From contig OX291544.1 of the NCBI GenBank assembly GCA_946406115.1, forward strand, positions 23,453,521 to 23,517,520: 64,000 nt of DNA. Direction: 5' to 3'. Numbering within the stretch: position 1 is the first letter of the stretch; the number at the start of each line of letters is the position of its first letter. The stretch comes from Apoda limacodes (Eukaryota; Arthropoda; Insecta; Lepidoptera; Limacodidae). Below, in pieces: positions 22,995 to 34,574 of the stretch. A program made the position numbers and the translations under genes. Under the pieces are notes generated by a model. It did not search any database. It had not been told where the DNA came from and saw only the letters and a program-made list of their open reading frames with translations.

Positions 22995-24400
22995 AGTGTT
23001 TGCCATTTATTAGAAAAATAAAGAAAAAATAATAAATGTTGATAATATGATTTTTTTGGTTACCAAGTTTTTGAATTAGATGGAAGAATAAGGTGTTCGA
23101 CTAAAAGAACAGCTTACAAAAATGAAAAGTATTTCTAAAATTTGCAATTTCAACTATACAGGAAGTGTATAAGTCTGAGTAAAGTTTTTTTGCATTAACA
23201 TTTTAATTTTATTTCTATAGGCTTGTTGGATATGGATAAGTTTACTCATAAAGAAACCTCTTATTCGGTATTTAATAAGTTGTCCCATTCATATCATTAG
23301 ATCTTATATCACTATAGTCTGAATAAAGTATTTTTGGGCTTACACTCATTGTTTTACCTTTGTTATTCCTAAAAAATTTAGGTGGGTAGGAAGGTATTCT
23401 AAAAGATAATAAATTGTAGATATTACTGACTTACTACAACCAAATGCTTTAAATTTCCAGCATTGGCACAATAAGAAATCTTTATAGGTTGTCTCAAAAA
23501 TCAAATGCTTTAAATTTCCAGCTTTGGCACAATAAGAAATCTTTATAGGTTGTCTCAAAAATACAATATATATGGTGTTCTAAGCTGTATTGCAATTTAG
23601 TTAAACTTCATTTTAGCACCAACTATCCATTTCATCTAAGCGCATCAGATAAATTTAAGCGGTACTATTATTGTTTGAACAAAATGTGTTTCATGTCATT
23701 TTCTGATAGTTCTGTCTCAATGTTTGGGTATTTTATTTTATTTTTTTGTAGATATTAACAAAGATAATAAGATAGATAGTGATCATAATGTGAAAATAAA
23801 CATTTCTTTTAACAAACATAGTTATAACTATTTTTCTTAAAACATTCACTTTCACATTTGATAGCTGTCACAAAGTAGCACAAAATACCCACCCCTTGCA
23901 TGGGTTTTTGGTAGCAACATTTCGTACCAAAATTCCTTAGAGAAAATCTAAAAGTCAACATTAGATATTGCTACCAAAAGCATGAAACGCAAACAGCTAA
24001 CAATTTCTTCGAAAAAGTAGTTAAAAGGAACACCCTATAAGAAGCTTAACTAATAAGCTAATATAATGGACCAAAGGTGGGCAAACATTTTCTATAATGG
24101 GCAAAAACTACAAAATTTTAATGCAAGTCCGAGTACTATAAAAATAAGCATTTTAGGCTTAAAAGTTCCTGCTGATTTTGAGTGGTGGAACTGCTTCTGA
24201 TTACCAATGATGTTCTCATATGCAGGTTAGATGTAAAACAATGAGCCTATTTTAAAGGCTGTTACCATCATATTTATTTTGGGAAATATTTTTTGGAAAT
24301 ATGAAGCCCTTTATTTTGATATCTAACTTAAGGATCTTAAAAAATTTTTTTACCTGCATAAAATCTGCCACTTTGATTTTTGAGAAATTTTAATATACCT
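22995..24400. other. Non-coding stretch upstream of the PET117-like gene
   Basis: Apart from the 61-bp tandem duplication at 23441-23562, listed separately, no gene or element is recognised. The sequence is AT-rich. Confidence 0.4.
23441..23562. repeat. Tandem duplication, 2 x 61 bp
   Basis: Units 23441-23501 and 23502-23562 begin caaatgctttaaatttccag and end gtctcaaaaat. They differ at a single base (cattgg against ctttgg). The near identity points to a recent duplication. Confidence 0.9.
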
Positions 24401-24587
24401 AGTGTTAGTCACACAACCACGACAAATCATATGACACCGTCAAAATCCGTCAAGCCGTTAAGGCTGTAGGGCATGCCAAAGAAGAAGTATATCCATAAAT
24501 ACAATTGAAAAAAATTACCCTCCTTTCTTCAGCAGTTGGGTCAAAATAAATAATTTCTTTTGTTACTACAGAATTACATCAACCAGA

Positions 24588-27500
24588 ATGTCATCTCGAA
24601 CATCAAAGATTGTACTTAGTTTATCATTAGCTGTAACAACTGGCATTGTGGCTTATGTGCACATAAAACAGCAAGTCGACAGGTGAGGTCTTTCTATTAA
24701 AATAAGCCCATAACTGTCCAGCCACTGTCCATATTGACAGGTGTCTTGCTAGCTGCTTTAAAGTTATGCAATTTCAAATACATAATGAATTAAGTAAACA
24801 AATAAAGCTAATTTTGAAATTTAAGGCCTTTGTTACTTATAAACAAAGAAATCTTATCGTAAGAAATTGATGTTTTTTATTAAATGTTTTTAAAGAAATT
24901 GTGTCTGTGTGCAACTTGTTTAGTAATTTTGGACACACAATTAAAATCATTATGACATACATTGCTTTTCTTTTAACATTATTTAGCATGAAAGTATAGT
25001 CTATACCCATAGTAAAGAAGCAATGTAGTTTATAAACATTTTCATTGCACCTTATAATTTCATTTGCATTCCACAACATACTGGCCAGAGTCCCTCAGGG
25101 ATCGGTTCTAGGCCCTAATTTCCTAATTTACAGCAGATCTGCCACTTAGCCCCCGATGTAATGGTAGCAACCTATGCTGACGACACGGCAGTTTAGGTGT
25201 CAAGCAAGAACCCAGAATTAGCCTCTAAAATTCTGCAAAATGGGCTGAACCAAATAGACATTTGGTACATGTCACCTTTACCCTTCATCACGAAAACTGT
25301 CCCCCCGTTACTTTATGTAATAACAAGCTGCAACAAAATTACTCAGATACCGGAGTATGTACTTAGATCATAAACTATCATGGAGAAAACATAGAAATTA
25401 AATCAATCTTAAATACAAATACATGCATTGGATCAAAACTCTCTCAACAATAACCTTCTTGTTTATGTACCAGTACTGATACCCATTTGGATTTTTGGCA
25501 TCCAACTTTAAGATCTTCATGTAACTCCATTGTGCAAAAACTGTGCAAAATACAAAGGCAACTGAACTGCACCTTAAGACATCTATCAAATGGTTCACTA
25601 AAAAATAGGACCTGCATGCATGAGGCTCTCAACATGTGCAAGGTAAAGGAAGAGACTAAATTTCAAAGCCTTAAATACAAAACAAGATTGGAACACCACC
25701 CTAACCAACTGGCTGTACAGCTCTCACTGCACTAGCCAAAATTGGATGCCTGCAGAGGTGCCTATTTCTGGACTTTAGTGACTAAAATAATATATAATGA
25801 CCCAACACTAATTGTTAATGTTAAATTCTTTTCCTGGGCTTTTAACACGTTCGCGCGCGGTAATTTTATCGTCGAGGTCTCACTGAAGCACCAAAAATCT
25901 CCATACAATTATGTTACACATTAATAGCCGTACTGTCTCATCAATGTAATCCAAACTACTAGGATTTGGCAGATACGGCAATAACCGTCATACGGTTATG
26001 ACTGTAGTGCCCTATTATCATAAGGGGTCCATTAAAACATGACACTACGGTAAGAACCGTAATCGGCTGTGACCGTAGTGTGAATACTTAAGGGCATATC
26101 ATACATTATAATTTGATACTACGCCAAGAGCCGTGACCTGTATTGACTGTAGATGTCATAAACTTACGTCATAAATATCATAATACTAACATTACGGTAT
26201 TATCTGTCAAAGAAAAAATAGTCTGTGGTATTTTTTATTTAATTTTGAAATGGCAGGTTCTTTGGTTCACTATAAGATACTTAAAATATCGATTATTTGG
26301 CACTTTAAACAATTATAATTATACAAAAAAAAATTATAATGTTACGCTGTTAGCCTAATGTTAGACATCATAATAAATAAGTCTTCTTTTCTCAAAAAAC
26401 AATAGCATAATTTTCTTACTGCTTTGTAATACAATACCACTCTTCAAAGCAAGATGGACAAAGAGAGTCTTATTAGGGCACCCTTTGCATCAACATTTGG
26501 TTTCCTTCCGTTTTATTTTCTTTGTGTGATAGCATAAAGCAGAAGAGTATGAGAACAATGATCTGCTTTTTGGAGTATTTATTTGACCTTGTAGTAAACG
26601 CAATCCTAAAAAAGCTAACATCTCATCCTTAGTTAGGACTAAAGACTAAAGACTTGAGGCTCTAGGACTCTCACAGTCCCCGTTGATAGTTGGTAAATAA
26701 ATGGAAATATGCTGGTCAGGTAGAGTGTAGTCTTGTTCAGAAATAGCTGAAACTATAGGTCTCACAACAACAGCACCGTCAAAAGCTGTATTTTGATTCA
26801 ATTCGATTTACTGAGTTTCTAAATTCAGAATGCATATTCCTTCTAGGTCAGTACAAATATAGTCTGCTTCTTGTCTTCTTAGAAAATCATATTATGTTTC
26901 GGAGACAGAACAGTGCGTGAGACTATTGTGATCAGATTCATTTACTATACAATTACGATCTGGTCGTCGAGAAGCTTCTTCCCCTGAACTTGAAAGTTCA
27001 TCAAAATTTGGTTCAAAATCCTTATCTGACCCATATTCGCCGTCATAAGTGTACTTTATCTGAGGTTACAGACGTTGAGAAAATCTTCGAAGAAGTTTTT
27101 TTTTCTTACTCATCTGAAAATTGGAATAAACAAGAAAGTATAAGATATACAAAAACTTTTATATTTCGTTAACAATTATGTAACGCGATGTTTTAGTGAC
27201 TTTAAAAATTTTAGGTAATAAATAGGTCAGACAACAAGGCAAATTATGCCTACTAAAATGCAATTTCATTGAAACAATAGTACATGCATATTTGTGAAGT
27301 AACATTTTAAATCATAAATGCATTTTTACTTACTTTTATAGCCAAATCGTAAATAAATAACACCTTATTACCTATGTGTGGTACACAGCGCGATCACAGC
27401 AGTATTTGTTTCCTGTATGGCGCTTGCGACGCGACACTGACTCGGGCGCCGAATCAGTGTTCGTACTAGCATAACTGGTATAGCCGTACTGTATATGTGA

Positions 27501-28220
27501 GCAGTCCATCTGCGTGTGTGTGTATTGCCTCAGTTCAAGCTTATTCAAACACGTATTTTTGACGGTAGAGTTACAAGCTCAGTGTGTAAGACGACAGTAA
27601 ATGTACCTTGTACGATGCACTCATATAGATTTCACTGCTATGCCCGTACGTACGTTGAGAATCATTCTAATAGATACGGCAGCAACCATACTGTCATATT
27701 ATCAATTTATCTTTTACGGGTAGAACAGTTACCGCGCGCGAACGTGTTAATAAGCTCATAACCCATCTGATCATGGTTTATGATGACCAATTGCTAGATT
27801 TTGCCTCGAAAAAAAAAACTTAAGCTAAGTTAGAAAGAGAGCAATAATACATTCTTTTGGTCATGGGCATACATTTTGCAAGTAACTGGCTTCAGAAATA
27901 TCTGACTTTTAAACCACATGTTCTATTAATTGGAGCATTATAAACTATAATAAAATATATTTTTCAGAACTTGGTTTAAAAAATAACATTCAACAGAACC
28001 CTAAGTTAATGTATGACACACTTTTAACTAGTTTCATATGTTAAAATTTGATTATTTTGTATTGCCTATAAATCAGATTTTTTTTTTCAGAGAGAAAATG
28101 CATGAAGGAGTAATAAAGGATGTTGAGAGACAACAGAGGCGTAAAATAGAAAACTTGTATATATTAGAAAAGCAAAATGAATTAACGAAAAAGTTAAAAA
28201 AAGAATTAGAAAATTCATAA
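24588..28220 (+). CDS. PET117: PET117-like cytochrome c oxidase assembly factor
   Basis: Two exons, 24588-24682 and 28091-28220, join as AG|A across GT-AG borders into 225 bases (74 residues plus stop). The protein starts MSSRTSKIVLSLSLAV, has one hydrophobic segment at about residues 7-24, and continues with HIKQQVDREKMHEGVIKDVE, then a charged helix rich in Lys, Glu and Arg. This matches the PET117 family: a short N-terminal membrane segment, then HVKQQ, then GVIRDIERQ. The family is usually about 80 residues. PET117 proteins are mitochondrial and help assemble cytochrome oxidase, in yeast and human together with the heme A synthase COX15. A polypyrimidine and CAG run just before the ATG suggests a further 5' untranslated exon. 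The intron is 3.4 kb and holds a LINE piece and a piggyBac-like relic. The stop lies 61 bp from the converging bL20m gene. Confidence 0.92.
25080..25740 (+). mobile_element. Jockey-type LINE reverse transcriptase fragment
   Basis: Plus-strand frames read RVPQGSVLGP, then ATYADDTAV (the catalytic YADD box), KNPELASKILQNGLNQIDIW, LDHKLSWRKH and LLVYVPVLIPIWIFGIQL in broken frames. The order is that of the RT palm and thumb of Jockey LINEs. It lies in the intron of the PET117-like gene, on the same strand, with several frameshifts and a stop after YADDTAV. Confidence 0.85.
25842..27750 (-). mobile_element. piggyBac-like DNA transposon relic with intact ends
   Basis: Both ends carry TTAA (25842-25845 and 27747-27750), the target site duplicated by piggyBac elements. 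Directly inside are 18-bp perfect inverted repeats starting CACGTTCGCGCGCGG (25846-25863 and 27729-27746). Remains of a transposase are on the minus strand: an ATG at 27113 opening MSKKKK, an acidic N-terminal stretch with GEYGSDKDFEPNFDE and SSSGEEASRRPDRN at 27040-26950, and a possible Cys-containing end with CPSCFEEWY near 26460-26430. The middle is AT-rich and broken by stops, so it is not autonomous. It interrupts the PET117-like intron without touching the splice sites. Confidence 0.85.
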
Positions 28221-28281
28221 TCATGTAATTTAAGTTTAGACTAGTGGTTAAATTATACATCTACATTAACATAAAAATGTT

Positions 28282-28761
28282 TTATTTCTTAGTTTCCTTT
28301 AGCCAGGCTTCTAACATAACATCTTTAAGATTGAGGTCAATACCCGTAGGACATTTTTTATCTGTACCATCAATGAAACCATCAAGCTGTAGTTTTTCTT
28401 GGGCTATTGCTGTAAGACATTCAAAAGTCCGAGGTTCCCATGCAGCTAAATCTGATAATGACTTTCTATCTAACAAAATGTTGGAACGGTCTAATCCCTC
28501 TTTCAAAGAATAATATGTGATGTTATGCTGTTCACATGCAGCAGTAATTCTAGCAGTCCAAAGGTTTCTCATGTCTTCTTTTTTTAATTTTCTGGCTTTA
28601 GTAGCATACACAAGGGCACGGTGAACATTACGAACGGCAATTGAATAACAGTTTCTACGGCGACCGATATAGTGGGCAGCCAATCTAAAAATCCTTCTTT
28701 TCCTCCAGAACTCGTCTGGACCTCGCGATCTAGCCCAGTTTACGATAGACAAAAACACCAT
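28282..28761 (-). CDS. mRpL20: Mitochondrial ribosomal protein bL20m
   Basis: This is an uninterrupted 159-residue frame from the ATG at 28761. It has the bL20 signature: a basic N-terminal third with FRLAAHYIGRRRNCYSIAVR, then RALVYATKARKLKKEDMRNL, WTARITAACEQHNITY, and NRK/DRKSLSDLAAWEPRTF. The length is close to the animal family (about 150 residues). bL20m belongs to the large subunit of the mitochondrial ribosome and binds rRNA during assembly. The N-terminus is the conserved MVFL start, so the ATG choice is secure. A TTTCAG lies five bases before the ATG, so a 5' untranslated exon may exist upstream. The stop codon TAA is itself part of an AATAAA run, which may serve as polyadenylation signal. 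It converges with the PET117-like gene. Confidence 0.95.
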   Translation of the reverse strand: MVFLSIVNWARSRGPDEFWRKRRIFRLAAHYIGRRRNCYSIAVRNVHRALVYATKARKLKKEDMRNLWTARITAACEQHNITYYSLKEGLDRSNILLDRKSLSDLAAWEPRTFECLTAIAQEKLQLDGFIDGTDKKCPTGIDLNLKDVMLEAWLKETKK

Positions 28762-28799
28762 TGCGACCTGAAATAAAATTTAGGTTACTTTTATTACTA

Positions 28800-29030
28800 G
28801 AGCGTGAGTGACTGAGTTAGTAAACTAAACATTGTTTTGTAATGTAATTTAAACCTACAATAAAATTATCAGAAGCAGAACAGAGGTTGTTTTATTTAAA
28901 TTAAAAACACCACCAGATTTCTTTTTACAACAACAAGTTTATTTTTTGTTTACAATCGTCCCTAAAGTCTTAGACCATGCTGCCAGTATTATTATTTTTT
29001 TTTACTAGGCATGGATGGATAGAAGTCCTT
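28800..29030. promoter_or_regulatory. Upstream region of the bL20m gene
   Basis: This is short non-coding DNA 5' of the gene. If the TTTCAG before the ATG is a real acceptor, the first exon and promoter would be in or beyond this stretch. No TATA box or other core motif stands out. Confidence 0.3.
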
Positions 29031-29034
29031 GCTT

Positions 29035-30345
29035 CTTGTCCAAAAAGGCGTTTTCTATGGCAACCAGTAAGGAGGCTATCAGCATGGGAGCCGTTGTTCG
29101 CTTTGGATTTTGTGAAGAACTTTTAAAAAGTCAGTACTCGTATAGTGTGCTGGAACCGTGATTTGATCAGCCCCTGGATATGGAGATAGCAGCTGCGCAG
29201 AGCATCATTAGTACCAGGACCCGCCACGGTGACACACTCAAAGTTTTGATTAAACCCTACTTGTCTATTTTGTAGCGGATTTTTAATGTCTTAATTAGTC
29301 TTAATTGTTGTAAATAGTATAACTATTTTAGTTAGTTAGCGCATTTGTTATCGAACTCGAGAGTCCCGTGAGTAGGTTGTTATTAAATATATTTAACCTA
29401 AAGTTGTTATTCTGCCCGATATCGGTCAGGCCGAGGAGATAGCGGACGAGTTGCGACAGGCGGTAGGCGATCTCAGAAGTTGGCATAACTCTTGGCCTCG
29501 GTGGATGGGGAACCATGTGGTCTTATCCAGCACCTTCCGTTGGACGACACCAGTTATAATGTGGTTACCAGAATGTGCGGCAGTTGGCAGACGCGCACGT
29601 CTCCGCTATTCTGGGGCTACCTAGTGGTTCAGGACGTTAAGAACCTACGGATTGGGTTTCTTAACATCCTGTTAGTGGCGTACACCGCGTTAAATGCTTT
29701 GGACCAGTGGAGGAGTGGTCCTTCCTGCTCCTCCACATGGCCTTAGGAAAGCTGCCTGTTGACGTAAGGAGCCGGTTCAAGTGCTTCCAGAGACTCCGAC
29801 ACCCCTTTCCCCAAATTTACAAATTTGGTGGTTTTTCTGGAAGAGGAGAGTCGTCGGGCGGATAACCTTGCTCTAGTCAACCCCTCCGCCTCGTACGCTA
29901 AGACTAGGCCACCACCGGTGCAGTAGCCCAGACAGCTGCCTAGACCTTAAGGAGGTGGGTAGTTTTGTGCTGCTGCAGATGCTACTGGACCGCGGACGTG
30001 GGTGCAGACCACTCGGTGTGTAGCGATTGTGGTGGTCCTTACCATCCTATCATTTGCATCCAGCCGTCGGCGGAAAAAGCCACGGACAGACCCCCCCCCC
30101 AGGGTGAAAGGGGGGGTTGTTGAGGGGAACCCACCCTGGATGGGAGCTCAGACGTGATCCCCACGGACTTCGTGCCATTCAGGGCCCTGGGGGCTTCTCC
30201 TCCCCATTGGAACTCTGATCGGAACAGGAGGGTACATTTCACAGACGCCCGGGTGAGAGGATGTCCCCCCCATTGTTGAGTGTATTTATTGTTTAAAGTA
30301 AACCGAACTTGGCCTGCAGCGGTGCAACACTTTTTCTTTGCCATT
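29035..30345 (+). mobile_element. GC-rich LINE-like relic (ORF1-like part)
   Basis: This block is clearly more GC-rich than its neighbours. Plus-strand frames include GKLPVDVRSRFKCFQRLRHP near 29750-29815 and HSVCSDCGGPYHPIICIQPS near 30010-30065, separated by breaks. They resemble the arginine-rich and Cys/His knuckle part of Jockey-clade ORF1 proteins (VRSRCFRCQRLGH-type, then CVRCGGPH-type), though several Cys are lost. A C-rich tract at 30085-30115 follows. Part of the left end (29260-29345) looks like an untranslated tail. No reverse transcriptase is present. Confidence 0.5.
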
Positions 30346-30559
30346 CGTTGAGCAACCTTGGAGCAAGATGAACGAAATTTACATAGATAGAAAAAGTAAT
30401 TTTGTGAGAAACACTTTTTGTGTATCTAACAGATTAGAGAACATTAGTTGAGCCTGCTAAGCCTGCTAAACCCTTAACTATGAAAAGAGACTTTGCCCCC
30501 ATGTGTGTGTTCTACAGCTTGCGCAATCGGATGTGTTCTAAGCAATTGTTCTTAATGAA

Positions 30560-30915
30560 GCCCAACGCTACTTCCTACATTGCTTCATACAAACGAAATT
30601 CTCACTTATTTTTGACACTTGCTGATCGCAAACGAATTTTCAAGACATGTTTTAGTAATAAATATCTAGGTCTACAGTGTGCCAGTTTTCTATTAAATTT
30701 TATTGTTCAAAAGTTATACAGGATTCTAGTTTTCATACAAATGGTTTCAAAAAAGATTTCTAGTTAATAAAAACATTTTACAAGATTTTAGAAAATCACA
30801 GACATAGGTATTCAGCTTGGGATTATGAATTTTACAGTGATTTGTCAGTAAATGTCAAAAACAAATAAGAAATTCGTTTGTATGAAGCCCGCTGCGAGGC
30901 GCTGTATTGTATCCT
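30560..30915. mobile_element. MITE-like inverted repeat element, family M3 (copy 1)
   Basis: The left arm near 30575-30635 (cttcatacaaacgaaattct, then cttatttttgacacttgctg) is mirrored by the right arm near 30840-30910 (gtcaaaaacaaataagaaat, then tcgtttgtatgaagcccgct). The same arms occur in the copy at 37697-38022. There is no coding content. Confidence 0.7.
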
Positions 30916-31339
30916 CTTAACTGCTTTCCCTAGAACAAGGTTTGGTAAAATGCCTAATTCACTATCGAGAGTAATTACCGATTTTAACCTTACGATAAGT
31001 GATATACTTGTTTGGTTGAATCGGCCCATGAAGTACATTATCATAGGCCTGTTAAACTCCATTTGACATAGCATGTTGCATGAGATTCCAGGGTTTTTAC
31101 TAAACTGCAGCTTCTGGTGACCACAATAAAATTAATGAATAATGAAGATATAAATAATATTTTGATCATATATAATTTATATACTAATATTATAGAAGTA
31201 AATTCTATTATTAGAATCAAAATTACAAATGCTACGCACCATGCTATGTAAAATGGAATATAGTTAAATACATTTTTACTTTACATTTTTGATGTGGTGG
31301 CGAATAAATACGGCATTTAGTAGAATATTTTGATCCCAT

Positions 31340-31405
31340 CAAAATATTTTCATGTAAAATGTTGCCGTAACTTACCAGATCTCATGTAGAGCCAACCTCA
31401 TTGTA
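31340..31405 (+). repeat. Arm fragment of fold-back family FB2
   Basis: It contains aaaatattttcatgtaaaat, then gttgcc and accagatctcatgtagagcc, matching the left arm of the element at 5556-5925. No second arm is present here. Confidence 0.65.
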
Positions 31406-31439
31406 AACTACTATACTATATGCAAATAAAATTATAGAA

Positions 31440-31885
31440 AAAAATCGGCCAAGTGCAAGTCGGACTCGCACACGAAGGGTTCCGTACCATTATCTATAAA
31501 CACGGCAAAAAGAATAAGTTGTATGGGAACCACCTGAAATATTTGTTTTATTTTAATTTATTTATTTATTTTTAAAGTGACTATATAACTAAATTCTCTG
31601 TGAATATTTTAAGCGCCTACCTGTTGCCGTTATCAATATCTAGCAAAAAAATCACGTTTGTTGTATGGGAGCCCCGTTAAATATTTATTTAATTTTATTT
31701 TTTAGTATTTGTTGGTCTATACCAACAGAAATACATCTTCTGTGAAAATTTCAACTTTTTAACTATCACGGTTCATGGGATACAGGTACATACTGGTGAC
31801 AGACGGACGGACGGACGGACAGCGGAGTCTTAGTAATAGGGTTCCGCTAATTGCCCTTTGGGTACGGAACCCTAAAAACTTGGAA
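31440..31885. repeat. Lepidopteran dispersed repeat with (GGAC)n
   Basis: The block begins ggccaagtgcaagtcggact, then cgaagggttccgtacc, has a middle with ttgtatgggagccccgtt, a cggacggacggacggac run at 31803-31820, and ends gggtacggaaccctaaaaa. This is a full-looking copy. Debris of the same family is seen at 6066-6090, 37370-37395, 41270-41300, 62985-63010 and 63255-63285, some inverted. The ends are partly inverted (gggttccgtacc and ggtacggaaccc), giving it a fold-back character. No coding function is visible. Confidence 0.8.
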
Positions 31886-31889
31886 TTCA

Positions 31890-33960
31890 TTACTATAAAT
31901 ATTAAAATTGAAAGACTTCCTTGCGAGACACCGGTTCTAGGTTGAGGTTGACGCAAACTAGATTCATGAGTAATTTCTTCTTCAGTTTAGAAGAAATGGT
32001 TTCATATTATCTACATGTGTACCTATATGTCTGCTCAGAAAGTCTCGATCTATATTTTCATCATCGCATTAGTAGGTACCGACATTTTGAAAGAAAACCA
32101 AAGTGCAAAAAATAAAATTGCGTCCATATGCATAATACAGGTACTTTTACGTTGGAAATAATGTACCGATTAAGATAGAGGAATATTTTAAACTTAATTA
32201 TTTTTACGCTGAGTCATTCGTTAGAGTTCTAAATACCTTAAGCACCGCACGGATCTGTTATGAAATGTGACTCTAACTGAGCATCAGTACCTAACATATG
32301 TGAAAGAATTAAAATCAATAAAATTATTTTACTTTTACTTTAAATAAATTGTTTTAATACTGGACTGTATTTGGATTAAACTGATCTGTTGATCGACCAA
32401 TTTCGATAAGATTTATTTTTAATTTAATAACAGCTACAAGACACATGAATAGTGTCTTTACACAAGCTTTTAAGTTTACTTGTGGATATTTTCGTATTAA
32501 ATTAGACACATTTGTTAAGATATCAAATTTTAAACTGACGATAACAGTAAAATAAAACAATTTATATAGTTCTATAACTATATGGTCTATATATTTATAG
32601 TGAGCACTGTACTCAAAGTGGCGACATTATACTCGTTTCGACCCACTACAGAGATTGTCTTTGTCACATTAAGGTACGGTCTTAGATTATTTTTTTCATA
32701 GATATAGTACTTCTATATCTACCTATGATGGTAGATGGTATGATGGTACCTATGGTGGTGAGTATATCTACCTACTGGGATCATTCTAAATTCAAATTCG
32801 TCTATTGTTTAACTTTATTATAGATATAGAAGACTTTTTATCGATAACCAATTACTAACACTGTGGGTTATATACATTAATTAAAACAACAGATGTATGT
32901 ATACCCGCTCTTCTTGTAACCGCTTTGAATTGCGTTCACATTAATGAAAGGCGGTCCACGACACTCAAACAGATAACATTTATAACCTCAAATGACCAAA
33001 TGACATCACATCCACGGTCCATAGACAAACAGCGGCAGTAGCGTAGGGTTGATAGGCAATATCAATTATAAGTATAACCGATAAAAATAATTGTACAGGT
33101 AAATGTAGTTTTATTTAAAAAAACATATATTTTAACATAGCCATTATAAAACTCAACAGTAAAAATCATAATTTAGATAACAGTCGTATGACACACACTG
33201 AGAGGCGTTCAGAACCTAGGTACAAGCCGATTTGGAACAGTTCGAGATAGTTGTTGAACAGTTCTTTATAAATGTGAGTAGCCAGGTTTAAAAAATAGCT
33301 TCCTAATTTGTAATAAACTTCAATATCGAATTTCGAATTAAGCGCGAAAAGCAATAAGTCGACACAAGGGCTTTTAGCAGCCGATTTTAAAGTTAAAAAT
33401 GCACTTTTCATCGCTGAACGTCATACAAATCTTATATGTAAAAGTTATACATATAGATTGTCAGTTTCACGCCGGGCGCAGGTTCTGTACGCAACTCTGT
33501 ACAAACATTATATTCCACATTGTCACACAGGACTCCAACAATCACATAAACACTGATTAGCCCAGTGTATCATCACTTAGAGTGTTCCACACTGGTAATT
33601 AAAGCTTCTTTTCTGGGAATGTATTAGACCGATGCGGTATGGCACAGGCACGGTCGGCTACCTCCCACAGTTATCGTAGAAACTCGCTGATCCCCGGTTA
33701 GGGATTTCAGCAAACTCGCGTTTTGGCGTGCATAGTTTGGTGGTGAAGTCTACGTTTCTTTTTCTATAAAAGGAAAAATACAATTTTTAAACGATTTCGA
33801 TGTCGTTAGATTTTTTGATAAATTAGTTCCGAGGCTTCAGAGTTGTTCAAGTTCAATAGTTTTAAGAACTTCATACTTCTGTACTAGAACTACTTACATT
33901 CAATCTTTCAGTGCTCTAAAAACTACACCCTGTTATTTCTTACTTGTCCTATTTAGTAAA
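31890..33960. other. Non-coding stretch with no supported gene
   Basis: Several short frames exist, including an 81-codon minus frame at 33166-33411, none with a recognised motif or splice context. A minus-strand piece near 33610-33690 reads LWEVADRACAIPHRSNTFPE after a stop; it looks coding-like, but I cannot assign it. The imperfect repeats gatggtagatggtatgatgg occur near 32725-32765. Confidence 0.35.
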
Positions 33961-33964
33961 CATA

Positions 33965-34202
33965 CTGCGCCGTCTGATCCGAAACTAAGCAAAGCTTGTG
34001 CTATGGATACTGGAAAACGGATAGAAATAAATAATAAGTATATATAATTATATACTTTTTTTTTGTAAATACATACATATTATACATAGAAAATACACAA
34101 TCTGCAGACAAGAACAAATAGTAAATATTTCTCTTGTATGAGAATCCAAACCTACGCTCCTCGATTAAGCAATCGGCTTATTATACCTACTGAGCCATTA
34201 TA
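33965..34202 (-). repeat. tRNA-derived SINE, copy A
   Basis: On the minus strand the head has box A-like TGGCTCAGTAGGTATAATA and box B-like GGTTTGGATTC. An AT-rich body ends in the tail region complementary to gatccgaaactaagcaaagc. The same head-body-tail order is in the copy at 36185-36391. Copies of this sort are transcribed by RNA polymerase III and moved by LINE enzymes. Confidence 0.75.
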
Positions 34203-34574
34203 CAATATAAAATGTGGAGATTAAACTATGTATATACTTCTTAGTGGCTAGGCTAGTGGCTTTTTATTTGAGCCTAAATCATAGTTTTCTTTATTTTAGG
34301 TTTACAAAATAAGACAAGTGTGAAAAACCAGGGTAAAATTGTTTATTACGTTACGTAGTTATTCAAGTCTATTTACCCACCAGTACCATTCCCGCGCGCG
34401 TGCTTTAGTTTTGAACGTTATACAACACCAGCGCGCCGTGGCAATGGTAAAGGAAAAACGATCAATATTAGTGTTGATAAATCGGCCAGCTGTTCATAAT
34501 TCATCATTAGCAACGCATATTGTTATAAGACTTTTTAAATATTCCCAATTTATATTTTCAGAACATCTTCAATA

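Noticed and set aside
28244..28513. 89-codon plus-strand frame
   Set aside because: It lies antisense within the well-supported bL20m coding sequence.
31803..31820. CRISPR-like or regulatory array at the GGAC repeats
   Set aside because: It is a five-unit tetranucleotide microsatellite inside a common lepidopteran repeat, with no spacers.
33166..33411. 81-codon minus-strand frame as a further gene or exon
   Set aside because: It lies downstream of the lipase stop codon, shows no family similarity and has no matching splice sites.
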